Assembly: GCA_026874595.1 (NCBI GenBank)
Contig: CM049310.1
Span: forward strand, 80,471,056-80,535,055
Source of the DNA: Sipunculus nudus
Taxonomy: Eukaryota > Annelida > Sipuncula > Golfingiida > Sipunculidae
Length of the DNA: 64,000 nucleotides
Direction of reading: 5' to 3'
The translations under genes were made by a program, and so were the position numbers. The notes beneath the pieces were generated by a model. It made no database searches. It worked only from the letters and a program-made list of their open reading frames with translations, and was not told where the DNA came from. This document shows positions 35,354-48,480 of the stretch, one piece after another. Numbering within the stretch: the stretch's first letter is position 1; every line of letters begins with the position of its first letter.

Positions 35354-38300
35354 GGCTCGTCCGGTTTATTTCATGAGACAACGTACGTGAAGGCCTCATG
35401 AAATGTTCATATATGACGGGAATATCTGTATCTTCATCGGATGGTGAGCTTCTTGACTCGGCAAAGCGTGCCACTCTTTTCGATAAACTCCCGAAAGTCG
35501 GGCCAAGAATACCGCCAGTTTTTACATCGAATATCTCAATGGTATATCAATACTTAAACTCGTACTGAATTATTCACCTCTCAGGAACACACTCGAAGTT
35601 CAATGGTATCACCACTTTAAGATAAGGCGGAGTCACATTTGCGGTCAGCGTTTCGTGTCCAGCAAATGTAAATGACCAGTACTAGTGTCGTCACAATCCA
35701 ATGGAAACCAACGAACTGGTACCCTACTCAAACCTTACAAACTGATACAGAGCGTCACCTAAAACCGGACCAAGAAACTCCCTGTATATTTAATGCAGTA
35801 CCTTTTAACAAGATTATTGGTATTTACGGTAATAACCTCTTTTGCTTCTACCATTAAAACGTTGAATGATTTATACGTTTAAGGTATCTCTCTTTTATAT
35901 TAAACGTTAACTTTCTTGATATTTCACTCAACATAGTGAAACATTTTGTATTCTCGTTGGCGATCCACTCAAATGTACAAGAATATAGGGAATTAGCAAG
36001 TCACTAATGCCTTATTTTAACGTTGTGTTTCCTAAATGAGCACAAGATGGCGCTGCTATGCAATAGCAGTTTACCGTAATTAATAATGAAGACATGCAGA
36101 GGAACCCCTCTGATGAAGATATGCATAGTGAACCGGGTATTATAAAGATGGCTCTTCACGCTCACTCGCAAATAAAATTTAAAAAGTGTTATTAAAATCG
36201 ATGTATGCAATCGCAAAGCGATCACTGGAAGCCCCCTCCCAGGTCCGCGTCTGAGCAATTAGCAAAAATTGACTATGGAATGTATAACCTTGAGAATAAG
36301 GTCAAGGTGTCAAATAAATATCAGCTGAACTATCTGTGAACTACTATGCAAAAGTTTAAGCTTTTGAAAAAAAGTAATATGTAAGATTCAGCGCAAACAG
36401 AAAATGACAGAAAATGAGGGGGAGGAATGTGATGGTATGATCGTATGCGATGGCTGGGTCAACCTTATGGTAAGGCCGAGATCGAGGTGACAAAAGCGTT
36501 CGATCAACATGTAGTGAAGCGGAACAACAATAGAGAACAACGTGCCAATTGTGGTAACAGAAGAATTGCGTTTGTTGTTTGGACACTGACTTTGCTGTTA
36601 TGAGCTAGTTATTGTGAAGATCACTTCGCCGTACGAGTATAAAAGCCATACGCATAAAATTCCCGCCAGGCTGCTACATATTCTGTTGACTTGGTGCATC
36701 GTCAGGCCTGGTCAGGATAGCGACAATGACCAACCTGTGTTGTATCTTTGGACTGTCGGAACTGAACCATAAATTGGAATCTATAATATGAACTTCTTGA
36801 GAATCACAGATCCAGGATTTGGCTAAGGGGGGGGGGCACTTGGATAGGACAAAACTGTAACCCCCAATCAACTCAGCATCTGTATAAATAGGAACATCTA
36901 TGTCTCAAGCAAATTTTAACAAACCAATTTGTTTAGTTGCGCTTTTCGAAATAATACCATATGTTAAGCATTTTCGACATAACAATTCATGAATACTTTT
37001 GCACGATAGGGTCAAAATCATGTCGGAAAGCGTGTCGTTATCTCAGACAAGCCTGACGAAACCCAAATATTTTTCGTACGTCTAAATATTTGTAATATGT
37101 AACGGGCTTTAGTAATTCCACTGGTTCCAAATATCGCCAAGGGTACTACGCATGAAATATCGGGCTAATATGGGATCTCACTTGTAGATTTATGTTCCAA
37201 TGCCGATAAACGTTCAGATATACATCTTTCTTTAGGGTTGATAAATTGATTTCTCAATAAACAATTTACAACAGGACAGTATAAAGTATCGAATAAGTAT
37301 ATTCAAAATAAATTTGATTAAACTTACCAGAACAGCTCGACCCATATAGTTTAAGTACATGGCAATAGTCCTATAATTTACCGGAAAAAGAAATAATTTA
37401 ACATTTAGGTTTTGACATAAGTAATGATAACAGATATGATGAATTCCTTAAACATTTACAACAACTAAATTGAAGGAACTTGTTACAACCTGTCAACACC
37501 TATAAATTTAAATGGGCTTCCTCCTTTCCCATGCTGATCTTTCATTACAAATTATAAAACAAATTATATCTAACTTAATTCAAATGAATAAACCTTCACG
37601 TAAACAAATAGCTCATAGGAAGGTTTGACAAAAATAATGAATTTCATAAACTTTGAGGCAGCCTTACAGGGAATGTGCTTGCTGGTTGTTTAGGGTAAAA
37701 ATAGTCAGGGAGTGGGCGATGGACCCAGGAGGCTCAAGTTTCGGTAAAATTGAACCATTTCTTTAACAGAATTGGTTGTGAGTGGTTTAAGGGTTTTAAT
37801 CTCCCAAAGTCCTCCTTTCAGTACCATCCTCTAATGAGAAGCCACGAGGATTACTTTACCATGCACCAGATCTGAATTTGTCATATACTTGTTCCTAAGC
37901 CTTTATAAATTTCTGTTATTATCATTTCTTGAGAAAAATATGTCGGAAGAAAATCTAACAATAATGGCTAATACATCATAAGTAAAGACAAACGTCAATC
38001 AACACATGCAATCATCATCCATTCAGTTTAATCACAATCCATTTATTTAAATTAGTCAATTTGCAGAGAGGAAAACAGACCAAATCCCAAGGCCCAAACC
38101 AAATAATAATTTTCAAGAATAAACGTAAAGAGCTCTTTATTTGCAGCAGGGAGAAATACTGACCTTAATGGATATGGTACAGCAGTTTTATACCAGTGGG
38201 TTTTAGTTCGTAAGAAAGAATATGCCCAATATTCTTGGTCTGCTATATAACAGTTACCCGGAAGAAAAATAAAACATTTCTGTTCCATTGTGTCTTGGTA

Positions 38301-39004
38301 AACTTAAAAAAATAACGGAAAAATATCATTTTCAGTTCCGTTATAGCTAGGAAATGTGCATCAAATGAAGTCAGGAAAATTAGATTAGTTAATGCTACAA
38401 TTGAGGTTATGTGTATAAATAACAAATTGTCATATCTTGACAATATCAACATCGATAGTTCAAACATCGGTCGGGATTGGGTACAATTAAACAAACGGGG
38501 ATGTTGAGTTTTGCTGAGCAAATTTGCTCATTTCATATAGACTTGCTGGCCATATATTATCAAATTCATAATGATACAGAATCAATCCAGTTAGTTTAGC
38601 TATGAAAACTCCACGTCATTTAACCTACCTACCGTATTCAAAAACGACCCAAAGCTTCCGATACTAAATCATGTGTACTCATTAGTTGATAAGTTGCCCA
38701 GCTTGTCAGAAGCTAAGGGTACCATTATGGCGCATTTTAATATATGCATTTTATTACCGAAAGTTGAAGAGATTCGCCAAATGTGCTTTCGTTTCAAGCC
38801 ACGTTTAAGCTTTAATCAAGACTTAGTTTGAAAAACATGTACTTGAGGGACTTCGAGGTTTCCATCGAACATTATGTGCATTTTTGACACGACAAACACC
38901 GACATGGTGGAGGTGTAATTATGTATATTTTAACATCCCTAAAACTGCAAGTATTTCAGCCAGTAATTGAAAGTGTATAAGTGAAAACTGCCTTCAGAAT
39001 AAAA
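34700..39004. other. Intergenic, no gene supported
   Basis: It contains a (TA)n tract at 35287-35350. A TATA-like box (GAGTATAAAAGCC) at 36634-36646 is followed by a short Met frame near 36727 that ends quickly and resembles nothing recognised. The rest is AT-rich DNA without splice-consistent exons. Confidence 0.3.
35287..35350. repeat. (TA)n microsatellite
   Basis: About 64 bp of TA dinucleotides. Confidence 0.95.
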
Positions 39005-39512
39005 ACTTTTTAGACGGTATCACCGCGCTAACCTATCCTGATTCCGCCGGTAATGTAAAAGCCATTTACAAAGCAATATTGACATTGCTCTAAAATGGTT
39101 CAGAGTAACATTTATGTATCAACCCTGCTAAATCGAGTATTGTGATATTCAGTCATAACTGTAAATTTACTAAAAATATTAACATTAATAATGTTACATT
39201 AATCCTGAAATAACACAAAACATTTGGGTTTAATAGTCGACTCCCGCATAAAGTGGAAGGATTGTGTAGATAATGTATTTGATAAAATTATTACAAAATT
39301 ACATGTATTGTACCGACTTAGCAAGTTACTGTAAAAACATATATCATTATCTTATTCAGAGCCATATTGATTACTATATTACTGTTCGGGGTGGATACTC
39401 AAAAACGTACAAGTCACAAATCCAGAGACTCAAAAATAAAGCTGCTCGTATTGTTTTTATTGATGACATAGAACATAGATATTGCTATTTTGTAAATCTT
39501 TTAGTTTTTTAA
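39005..39512 (+). pseudogene. LINE (non-LTR retrotransposon) reverse-transcriptase remnant
   Basis: Three frames together carry the end of a LINE RT: a degraded catalytic box followed by TALTYPDSAGNVKAIYKAI (39018-39085), then WFR and PAKSSIVIFS, then a region matching the FLG-V-D-x-x-L-x-W-K segment in degraded form. The thumb region follows with SHIDYYITVRGG and IQRLKNKAARIVF (39355-39460). Several stops and shifts show a dead, 5'-truncated copy. Confidence 0.65.
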
Positions 39513-40222
39513 ATTAAATGAATGATAAGGAGATGCAACTCAAGTAAAATGTAATATGTTATACAAATTATAAAGAAACATTTACCAATACCAGGATTCT
39601 GTATTCTAATAAATGCAAGTCTCCTCCAGGTGAGGGTCGTTATTGTAGGATACTCCAAAAACCGTGTATGCATTCACTTATTCGGCTTATATGCATATGT
39701 GACTGTACATTTGTGAATATTTTTTCCTATATCGTAGGAACTAACCCTTATGATTGGTAATATATTATATCTCGACACAGGTTTTCAAAGTCAAAGTTTA
39801 TTATAAAAATTGCAATTTTTAGTATGCGAATTAGGGTTGCTGTGGATGAAAAAAACTTATTATCTTTAATATTTCTTATAGTTCAATCGAATTAGGTTTT
39901 TGGCCTAGTTACATGGGAAATCATACATGTTAAACATACCCTTTCATTAGAGTGGGCCGTTTTTCTTACAACTCGTGATAATAAGGTAATTACACTTGTT
40001 ATTAGGGTATGGTAGCTTCTCTTTCTTTGTGTCAACGTTAACAAGTAGCCGGACACATACGATTACATTTCTTATTACATGTTTGAAATGTTTTTCTGTC
40101 ACTTTCTTCTTTAAGAGACTCCGCTGTTTGTATCACTATTTTAGCTATCAACGTCCATCATTTGGCAATTATAGCCCTGTCTCAAAGCATCTCGATTGTC
40201 TAATAAGTGGCAACACCGCTAA
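39513..40222. other. Intergenic
   Basis: No feature is supported. Confidence 0.3.
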
Positions 40223-40692
40223 CAAACAATGCCCCCCTTACCCTTGTGCCATCTGACCTCAGGCGCTTTGTACCACTATTATGGCAACAGCCCTTTGCCT
40301 ATTTAAATATGGCGACAATAAAAGCTTGTGCTTTTTTGAGTCGGTGTTTCATGATTAAAAAAGAACGTAAAGAATACTACGATGAATATAAAAAGTAAAA
40401 TTATACATCGACACGAACATGTTAGTTCAGCTAAATGCATAATAATATCATTCAATATGCATGATGTGTGCTGCTAGTGACAATCATACTTTTCTGACAT
40501 GTTGGCCTTTCGTGATATAACAATTATAAGTCTAACTATAAGTGTTGGATAATCAAATTCGATGATGAAATTTCGGTATCATATCACCGATCCAGACCCT
40601 CTTTACTGCATGATGTCGAATTGCGGGGTATTTATGTGATATCAATTCCTCTACAAACAACACTGGGTCTACAGTACTTGGGAAAAGGCTAT
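40223..40692 (+). repeat. Dispersed ~460-bp repeat, copy 1
   Basis: From AACAAACAATGCC to AAAAGGCTA, clearly similar to 52587-53030 in the same orientation, with indels. No coding frame and no terminal repeats were found. Confidence 0.8.
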
Positions 40693-43600
40693 CAGTGTAT
40701 AGCCTACGTAGTAAGCATCTCAGTGAGGCTTACAAGCACTCTATATAAAATATTCATGTGCGAGCGAGGACACAAATTTTTAAATAAATCATATAATTAG
40801 CTTAAATTGTACAAACGTGGGTCTTTACTTAGGTGTGTGAACCATTTTATTAAGTAAAAACAATAATTAGCTACAAGCCCCGCTTAGAGCCATATTTTTC
40901 TGTTTTGTTCACTAGATGCCACAACTTAAGGAACAGGCATTAAATCTTATCCTTGGATTTACATGAGGAATGAGCCTGAAACCTGATAGCCAATCAGAAG
41001 AAGGACATTTAAATCTGGCTTTTCCTTCGACCTTGACTCTAAAGCAACATGTCATGTCTGGTTGGAAACTTGCTTGCATCTGTTCCTAACTTTGCAACTG
41101 GATAATACGTTTCATTTTCTTATATGAGCAAGAAAACAAGTAAGGTGTCGTATTTGAGGGTATGTAAGCTAGATCCTGTTTAATTATGTGGGCAAAGGAA
41201 CATTGAGTAATATCAGACAGGGCACCACTAGTATGCATGCAGTGCACCCCGTCCCTGAATAGAGAAAGAGACGGATACTCCATCTCTCAGGGTACTGATG
41301 CTACGTCTGATCATGCGGTCGTCGTCGAAGTTTAACATGGAAGTTCATCATAACAATCATGTATGCAAGTCAACCTGAATAAAAATACTGACTGTCAAGG
41401 TGTGCCTCTTGTTCATTGGTATTATCATATCATAGAATATCATATCATATCATGTCATATCAAATCACATCATATCGTAGCATAGCATATAGCATATTAG
41501 TACACTATGAAGGAACTCTAATTTGGAAGTTATTACTACTTTAACGAGTGGTTAAAGATATGTTAAATATCTTACACACTGCAAAATAATGTGTGATACA
41601 AGGTCGTTACAAATGATCCGATTATAAAAGGAAGAGTTTTCTTATACTTTTTTTCAGATTAAAATTGCACATGTGAGCTGACTAGTATACCTGTAGTGGC
41701 TGTCATGTATTTTACTTAAGCATCTGCTTTTTAATACTCCTTAATTAGAGCCTAATCCCTTGTTAGTCGAGTTATATTAAAATTTCATAATCACACGGTT
41801 AAGTGTGGAGACACCAATAACATAACATTAACTATTTTGAGAATAAATCTGTATTCTGGAAACTGATTATATAAAATGCATTTAATTCCAGTTGCTCTGT
41901 ACCGTAAAGACGACTTTGGAAATTAAGAACGATTCGGTCACGAGAGATTTCTAGGTATAGGGGGTTACATGATCAATAAAATACTGTTGGTATAATCATG
42001 TTTCTAATTGCTACTTCTCTCTGGTCTAGACAATTGGGCAAAAGTGCCAGAACCTACAAGGTGAGGACCTCCAGGTCCTCCTAGTTGTGCCTATAACTGG
42101 AAGATTGCCCTCAAACCCTTCTGAATATGTATAACAGTTCCACATAAGGCCCATACACCATGTGTTGGGTGTCTTTCTGTCCTTTCATGCTGTAGTTTCA
42201 GTTAGCTGATTTCTGCCTGATCATTCCTTGAAAGCACAACCCTATCTTAAAGGGAACGGTAACCTGTTGCTCAGCTTGCATGTATCGTTTAATGTAATAG
42301 AATTCTATGCTTATCTTTCTATACACATTTAAGTTACAGACTTTCCAAGGTGCTTCTGATTGCATATTTTTGCAATAACTATTTTGACAGTCTTGCTAAT
42401 GATACTCAAGATCTCCTGGTATAAATAACTTCTGTATCAAAAGACACTTGAAAATCATTGAAAGAACAAAAACAATTATCCTTTTTAACAAACACGATCT
42501 TTACATTTCTATACTTTGTTTCGCAGTAAAGAAATGTGGGAAAACCCAATAACTTCGACAAAAGTCCATCTTTTGGAGACTAATATGGTGAGAAAACCAA
42601 ACACAAATGAAATGCTATATATGTCAACATAAGAGTAATAATTATACATGAACATATGCCAGTATTACATATTACTTGCCTACATGTAGAGATATTGACA
42701 TTAATCATTAATGAAGTAAGATTTATAATTTGTTAAGGCTATTATTCCATAAAAGGTGTCATCTAGGTGTCATCAGTTTTAGGGATGTGCTTTTTGGTAC
42801 TTATGTTCTTTCAATGCAATGCCGACGAGTATTATTATTTTGGTGCTCAAAAATCAGCGAGTCTTTTTTTAACAGAATACATGTATAATTCAAATAATCA
42901 ATTTGACTAAGCAGCATCGTTCACAGTCCCTTTGGATAAATTGTAAGATATTCCCTGATAAAACACCCCTATTGCTAATTAAAATACATTTTACCCTATA
43001 TGTATTAAAACAAATTGATTTATAGCAAGAGGGATCATATTGACTTCCACAGACACATATTTAAGCATCAGTTTGAGATACAAACAGTCCAAAGCTTGAA
43101 GATTTATCCACGCCTTATACGTAGTGCTTTCTGTAGTTTTTACGGCATACGGATACTCTCCATTAGAGTCACTACAAGAATTGGTCAACATATAATTTAG
43201 TAATAACAACAAAAAAAATAATTACGGATACTGTACACATTGTATCTGAGGAAAACATTAAACAACACATATCGAGTACACATGCAATGATTATTTATTT
43301 AAACAACTTCAATCAACGAATAAAAAACGTCTTCTTATTCTCATATCTTCATTTACAGTGGAACAAGTCTAATTCGAATACTTCAGGGACTGGTCTCAAG
43401 TGGTCATATCAGACAGGTGGTCATATAACACGGTTCCTGGAAATTCAGGAACTGCACAAACCTTGATGAAATATTAAAAACTGATATACACATATTATAC
43501 CTATTTTATTTCTATCGATAAGATATTGTTCAAAGGAAAACATGGGTCTTGTCTTTTTTCTCAGGAAACGTGCATACACTTACTTATAACATAATTTAAA

Positions 43601-44799
43601 TATCTCATTTATATAAAGTTAACATATAAATAAACATATACATATATGTCACTTCAAACAGTTATATGAAAAGGAAAAGGCTGCAGCGAATTCATTTAAA
43701 AATTTAACGATCCGAAAAAGTATGTCATATTAAACAATATAATTTTTTTTCTGATTTCTTCGTATTTACGAATTTAACAAGAAGTTCAGAAATGCTCGGG
43801 TGCCGTGTAACCGCACTTCGGTTAGGGGTTTTCATGCAATACCTTGTGCCACTCAGATTTCAAGATTAATTAACGACCAAAATGGCCACAATATATTGTA
43901 AATATTTCACTCCCAACTAAAAATTACCAAAAGGGAGCCATATGACCGGTTAACACAGCTTATTACTATGTCATTTTGTTATTTTCCGAGAAGTACCACT
44001 TTAAGAAACAACCAAGTTTTATCTCAGTGAAAGATAAATCAATCAATGACGAGACCTTAATTGTGTTTAAATGAGCTCTGATGTTTAATGCGAGCTGTTC
44101 AAGAGCAGGCGGTTGCTGGAAAATTGCACAGTTCGTCGAATATACCGTGATCAAGGTTTGATAGTGTTTAGCAAATTAGCTAATAGTCATTCGGGAATTC
44201 CGGTTCAAATTAAACGAATGTGGAATATACGGCATTTAACTGCTCAATCAGTTACAACGGTAATAATATCCGACTGTATATAGGTCCAACAAAATGATAA
44301 TGCTGAGAATATTGTCATTTCTAGGAGAAACATGCAACAACACCCATCAGTTGTTATTTCTTCGGCCTCTAGGTTCATGGCTAACGAGATAACGAGGATG
44401 ATCGACTATGTGTATAAAGGATACCAGGATGGTTCTCTGCGCTGGGGCTTGATCTATTTTCAACAGATTCGCTCCCGGCATACTGTGTATCGGTTTCAGG
44501 TTATCCACTATTACTCAATGATGTAACACCCCCAACTGATTGATATATACTTTCTGTGGACATTACATTTGGCACACTTCCTTGACAAGTTTGTTCTGTA
44601 AAAGGAAATCAAGTAAACAAGCTTAAATCAACGCGTCATAACACATAACACGAGCCTTCCTCTGGAATATATGGAATATAAATGTCGGATTTAGATTAAG
44701 TTCTTATCTAAGCATACAAATACAATGAAAAGGTATGTTATCTTAACTGTAAAATATGATTTATAATGTAACTATGCATTCTTGTTTTACATTTATGTT

Positions 44800-44804
<5 letters not shown>
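40693..44804. other. Intergenic, no gene supported
   Basis: Contains a CATAT-type simple repeat near 41425-41500, a small inverted repeat GAGGACCT-cc-AGGTCCTC at 42062-42079, and a CCAAT-like GCCAATCAG at 40989 upstream of a short Met frame near 41050 that ends at once. On the minus strand, 44381-44482 is an open, Ser-rich stretch after an acceptor-like ACACAG and could be another tail exon of gene B, at low confidence. Confidence 0.3.

Positions 44805-44853
<49 letters not shown>
44805..44853. repeat. (TA)n microsatellite
   Basis: About 49 bp of TA dinucleotides. Confidence 0.95.
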
Positions 44854-44856
<3 letters not shown>

Positions 44857-44879
44857 CGTCTTGGCAGACGTGGGGTTTA

Positions 44880-44983
44880 TTATGTAAACAGCAGGGGGAA
44901 ATGATAAAGAATGGTTCTTGACTGCTCTTGTTGATACGGCATATATTTATCATACTTCTTAATCACAATAACACAACAATTAC
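44880..44983 (-). CDS. Gene B possible last exon, cytoplasmic tail
   Basis: Acceptor AATTTTGTAG|GT in matching phase 1, open to TAA at 44882-44880. It encodes a short tail with IKKYDKYMPYQQEQSRT. Phase agreement supports it, but the acceptor is not strong. Confidence 0.4.
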
Positions 44984-46239
44984 CTACAAAATTCCAATAG
45001 TTACAATATATATAAAGACATTGATACTCCTGTATCCGCTGTCCATGAACGTTCAAAGGCACTAGAGCATATCACATTTTTAAACATGGAAGCATTACAT
45101 TACCTTTCAACGGTTCGCAGCTATGTAATGTGAACACAATGCAAACAATCGAGCAAACAAAGAAAAGTAGTGTAGTAATGATGAAGCCCCATAAGGAACT
45201 TGAAGAAACGGATGTCGATACACTTGTCCTTCTCATAGAAGTTGGGTAAATCTCTGTGTCGGTCGTGTTGTTAACTAATATTGCGGCCGTTATAGAGGTA
45301 TCCACCAAGGTAGCCTCAATGTCCGCTAGGATAAGAAAAGTACACTTTACGTAATATCAGCTTACAGCAACTAACGGTTAAATAACGGAAAATGTTTTTA
45401 TCAAGTAAAGGGTAAATGGCATATATATATGTATAACCCGTAATCGCAATATGTCGCAATCTAGAATGGAAAGGTCTTTGTTGATCAAAGCCAATACGCA
45501 AAAGGCCATGGTTGATGAATAAAAATATATTCTACAAAGTTATTTTGAATAAACCTTATATACATGTAGCATTATACATGTAACCATGTGTTATCACGTT
45601 TAATAACGAGGTACTGTTACTTACCCGTTATGTTAACTGTGATATAATGGATTCCTGTCTGTGTAGCTCCAGTATTGTATACGCTACACATATAAATACC
45701 TGCATCATATTTTGTGCCATTGTGAATGATGACGTAACCCCAGGTCACCGAAGACAACCGTCGCCGTGGAAACCGTTTTGTGTTAATGATGGAAGTTGCG
45801 TTCTGTGAACTTCCGGGTCCCTGGTCAAACAGTTTGATAACACTATTGTCAGGCTTCATTTTGCTGTACTTGACGGACAAAATGCCGTTATTGTTAGAGA
45901 CCGGGCACTTGAGAGGTATAGGGATTCCGTGAGGGATCCTGATCTCTGATGTTGTTGCGAAGGTGACGGAAAGAACTACAAGTAAATAGGATAGTATCCG
46001 GTGAAAAGAAAATTATGATTTAATATACAGTGCGAATATCTTGACTCATCACATTAAAAATGAAAACTGTTCGCACTTTTGTCTAGTGAATTATATCTGT
46101 GATTATTTCTTTAATTTGGAACAACAATTATCAGCAGGTGAAATGAGAAACGTGAAATATCCACAAAAATGCACTGTTGGCAAAATATTGACAGTCACTG
46201 AACGTTCTCACCTGCAAAAAGAGTGATTAATAATTCCAT
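44880..46239 (-). CDS. Ig-superfamily receptor-like gene B (signal peptide, one Ig domain, TM)
   Basis: Four exons read on the minus strand: 46239-46212, 45975-45625, 45325-45104 and, less surely, 44983-44880. All junctions are phase 1 and no internal stops occur, giving roughly 235 residues. Exon 1 is 28 nt and, joined to the start of exon 2, gives a convincing signal peptide (MELLITLFAVLSVTFATTS). Exon 2 is an Ig domain with PLKCPV and the KYDAGIYMC motif. Exon 3 supplies a Thr/Ser-rich stalk with an N-N-T-T site and a hydrophobic helix (WGFIITTLLFFVCSIVCIVF). A type I single-pass surface receptor is inferred; ligand and role are unknown. Shared exon phase and organisation link it to gene A on the other strand, about 43 kb away. 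Confidence 0.68.
45104..45325 (-). CDS. Gene B exon 3, stalk and transmembrane helix
   Basis: Acceptor TTATCCTAG|CG and donor GAAAG|GTAATG, 222 nt, phase 1. Ser/Thr-rich stalk, then about 20 hydrophobic residues ending near SIVCIVFTLHS. Confidence 0.68.
45625..45975 (-). CDS. Gene B exon 2, Ig domain
   Basis: Acceptor TACTTGTAG|TT and donor ACGG|GTAAG, 351 nt, phase 1. First Cys in LKCPV, second in DAGIYMCSVY. A Trp occurs in SVTWGY but the usual core Trp position is Tyr (VKYSKM). Potential N-glycosylation sites are seen at NAT, NGT and NIT. Confidence 0.7.
46212..46239 (-). CDS. Gene B exon 1, 28-nt signal-peptide start
   Basis: ATG at 46239-46237 and donor GCAG|GTGAG, phase 1. It encodes MELLITLFA plus one base. 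The signal-peptide hydrophobic core is completed by exon 2, which is strong support for the join. Confidence 0.65.
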
Positions 46240-46796
46240 CAGAACGGATAAATTCCTACATTCCCGAACCCATAAGTGTTTCTGCCTGAACCACGCATAC
46301 AATCCAAATGAAAGGATTATAAATGTTTGGAAGATTTAGGTCAGGAGATTGTGCCCCACGTGACACACATTATATGAACACACATCCTCTAATTATGTTT
46401 ATCAAAACACTTCCTGGTAGAAACATTGCTAGATATATTCTTGGAAAATTTCCCCAATGTATTCATGATAACAGGGTTTCCACCAAACAGATGCTGAGCA
46501 CTATGTTTACGAGACCCATTAGATACAAATGAATATATCACTGTTACATTTAAAAAAAATCGGGGGTATCACATGGTAATTTAAATAATCAGTGGCCTCA
46601 AATGAAAATTTATTATTATGACGATGATTATGATCATGATTATTGTTACAGATGTCTCCTTTATTGTATGTGTACGTGCGGCGCTGGCGTTGGCCGTTGC
46701 CATGACGGCATAGCCCGGCCCACGCGTGAACCCTGATGTGTAGAAATACGGCATTCGTTGTTCTAGAGGTTTCCTGTAACGTGTGTACTGTTGTCA
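46240..46796. other. Upstream flank of gene B
   Basis: This is the putative promoter side of gene B. No clear TATA box was recognised on the minus strand, and no gene is supported. Confidence 0.3.
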
Positions 46797-47408
46797 TGTT
46801 AGATTCTTTAGATTGTTCGGGAAGTGGAAAATTCCCGGCTTAAGGTGAGAAGCTATAAATAGGGGCTGAGTTTTTAGAGCCGAGGGTGAGGTGAGAGAAA
46901 TATTCCAGCGGACACGGAAAAGTGTTAGTCAGTTCTGGGACCTATCCGATAATTCCAGTAATTTCAGGGACTCTAGTAACCTTATACAATTTAGTGCTGC
47001 TTGTCTCCAGTTTATTTTCGGGGTTGTTACAAGAGCTTTACATTGGACTGTTATTCTATGAGGAGATTTGTGTGAACTGTTTATCCGGCTTATACATTTT
47101 AAAGGACTTGTCGCTGTGACAGTGGTGGGATCCAGGTAGTGTGCACTTTGTTTATTATTCGTGATTGTATTGATATACTGTTGTACTGTTGTTATACTGT
47201 GTAATTGTAATGGTTTAGTGTATTGTATATTAGGGTTGTTTTAAGAATAAATTGTAATTGTTTGTTAACAAAAAACCACTGACTTCTTTATTCATTCCCC
47301 TAGACATTTCACGCTGACTTTGTGTTACACAATCTGATTTTTTTATCTCCATTACAAAATTTACGTTAATCACGCATACGTGATCTGTTGATATTAGGTT
47401 CATTAACA
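46797..47408 (+). repeat. Solo LTR, family copy 2, with TATA box
   Basis: TGTTAGATTC to CATTAACA, 612 bp, similar to 31962-32583 throughout. It has a TATA box (GCTATAAATAGG near 46851-46862) and an AATAAA signal near 47247, spaced as in a functional LTR promoter and polyadenylation region. No internal sequence follows. Confidence 0.68.
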
Positions 47409-48150
47409 TTTTGATGATACTGACATTCTAAATTTTAACTAGAGTCATGGTTTGGTTGGTTCAATATAAGGAAAATAATAATCATTTTCCACTTAGATAT
47501 TTCGCTTAGAACAACTAATATCCTTTCAATATTGATTCTAATTAACGGAACACGTGGACATGGCAGAACAAGCTATAGAGTTTGCATCAATTCAAGTGTA
47601 TGCAGATGTGCACGCCATTTCTCACATTTCTTTTCATTTTCATCTATTTGTCAAACTGTCATTTTCCCATGGTAAGATAAAAATGACGTTACTCTATTTG
47701 GAAAATAATAAATTTTATAATCACGGTTGACATACGTGTCTTCATTCAGCATTTATTAACAATAAGGCTGGTTCTAATAAGAACGTTTGTCTCTCCGTCC
47801 GGCATGACGGCTTGACAGCTGAAACTTCTGTAGCTGGCACTGCTTCAAACTTCAGTTCTCGCCACCAGTATAACCACCACAAATTTTGTGTAACATGATC
47901 ATATGTACATTTCTAGAAGTTTAAAACTAGTCCGACTGACGTCACCGCAGTATACATATTCATCAGGCTTAAAAATATTTCGTCATAATGAAAAATCTGA
48001 AGACTTTGGTCCCAGTGTGTAATGTAACATAACACTGCAGTACATAGAAATATGAAAAGTAGACTCATATAGAAAGGACACCAGACGGCGATCCTCATTG
48101 CAAACTAACCTAAAAATCTCGTTATTAACCATGTTAAATCTCGATAAGCC
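47409..48150. other. Intergenic
   Basis: No feature is supported. Confidence 0.3.
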
Positions 48151-48480
48151 TAGGATCGTCTAACGTTACATCCAGGGAGGTACTGAGCAAGTCTCCTTGG
48201 AAACCAGAAGTTTGGTAATGTGACCTATATTCTTGGAGCTATGGTGCAAAACCTGATCTGAGCACCTTGGGTAGAATTTGTATCCGTTAGGGCCTGGAAT
48301 CTTTTGACCCGATATATCAGGAGGTCTTTGGCAAATCTAGAAACTTGGTAAAAGTGAACTATATTCTGCGAGCTACTGACCAAAAAGTATGGTAATGAGC
48401 ACTAAGACAGACAAGGCACAAATTTCTTATATTCGGGTTGCTCTTGTGTTATTGATCCTACGTCTCATCTTATAAAATTT
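48150..48480 (+). repeat. Isolated, decayed unit of the palindrome-array family
   Basis: Contains CTCCTTGGAAACCAGAAG, TGACCTATATTCTTGGAGCTATGG and GACAAGGCACAAAT, segments typical of the arrays at 22.4 and 55.6 kb, in the sense of the 22.4-kb array. The palindrome itself is missing. Confidence 0.55.

Noticed and set aside
36634-36790. Gene start after a TATA box at 36.6 kb
   Set aside because: The Met frame downstream ends after about 20 codons and has no donor in a useful phase.
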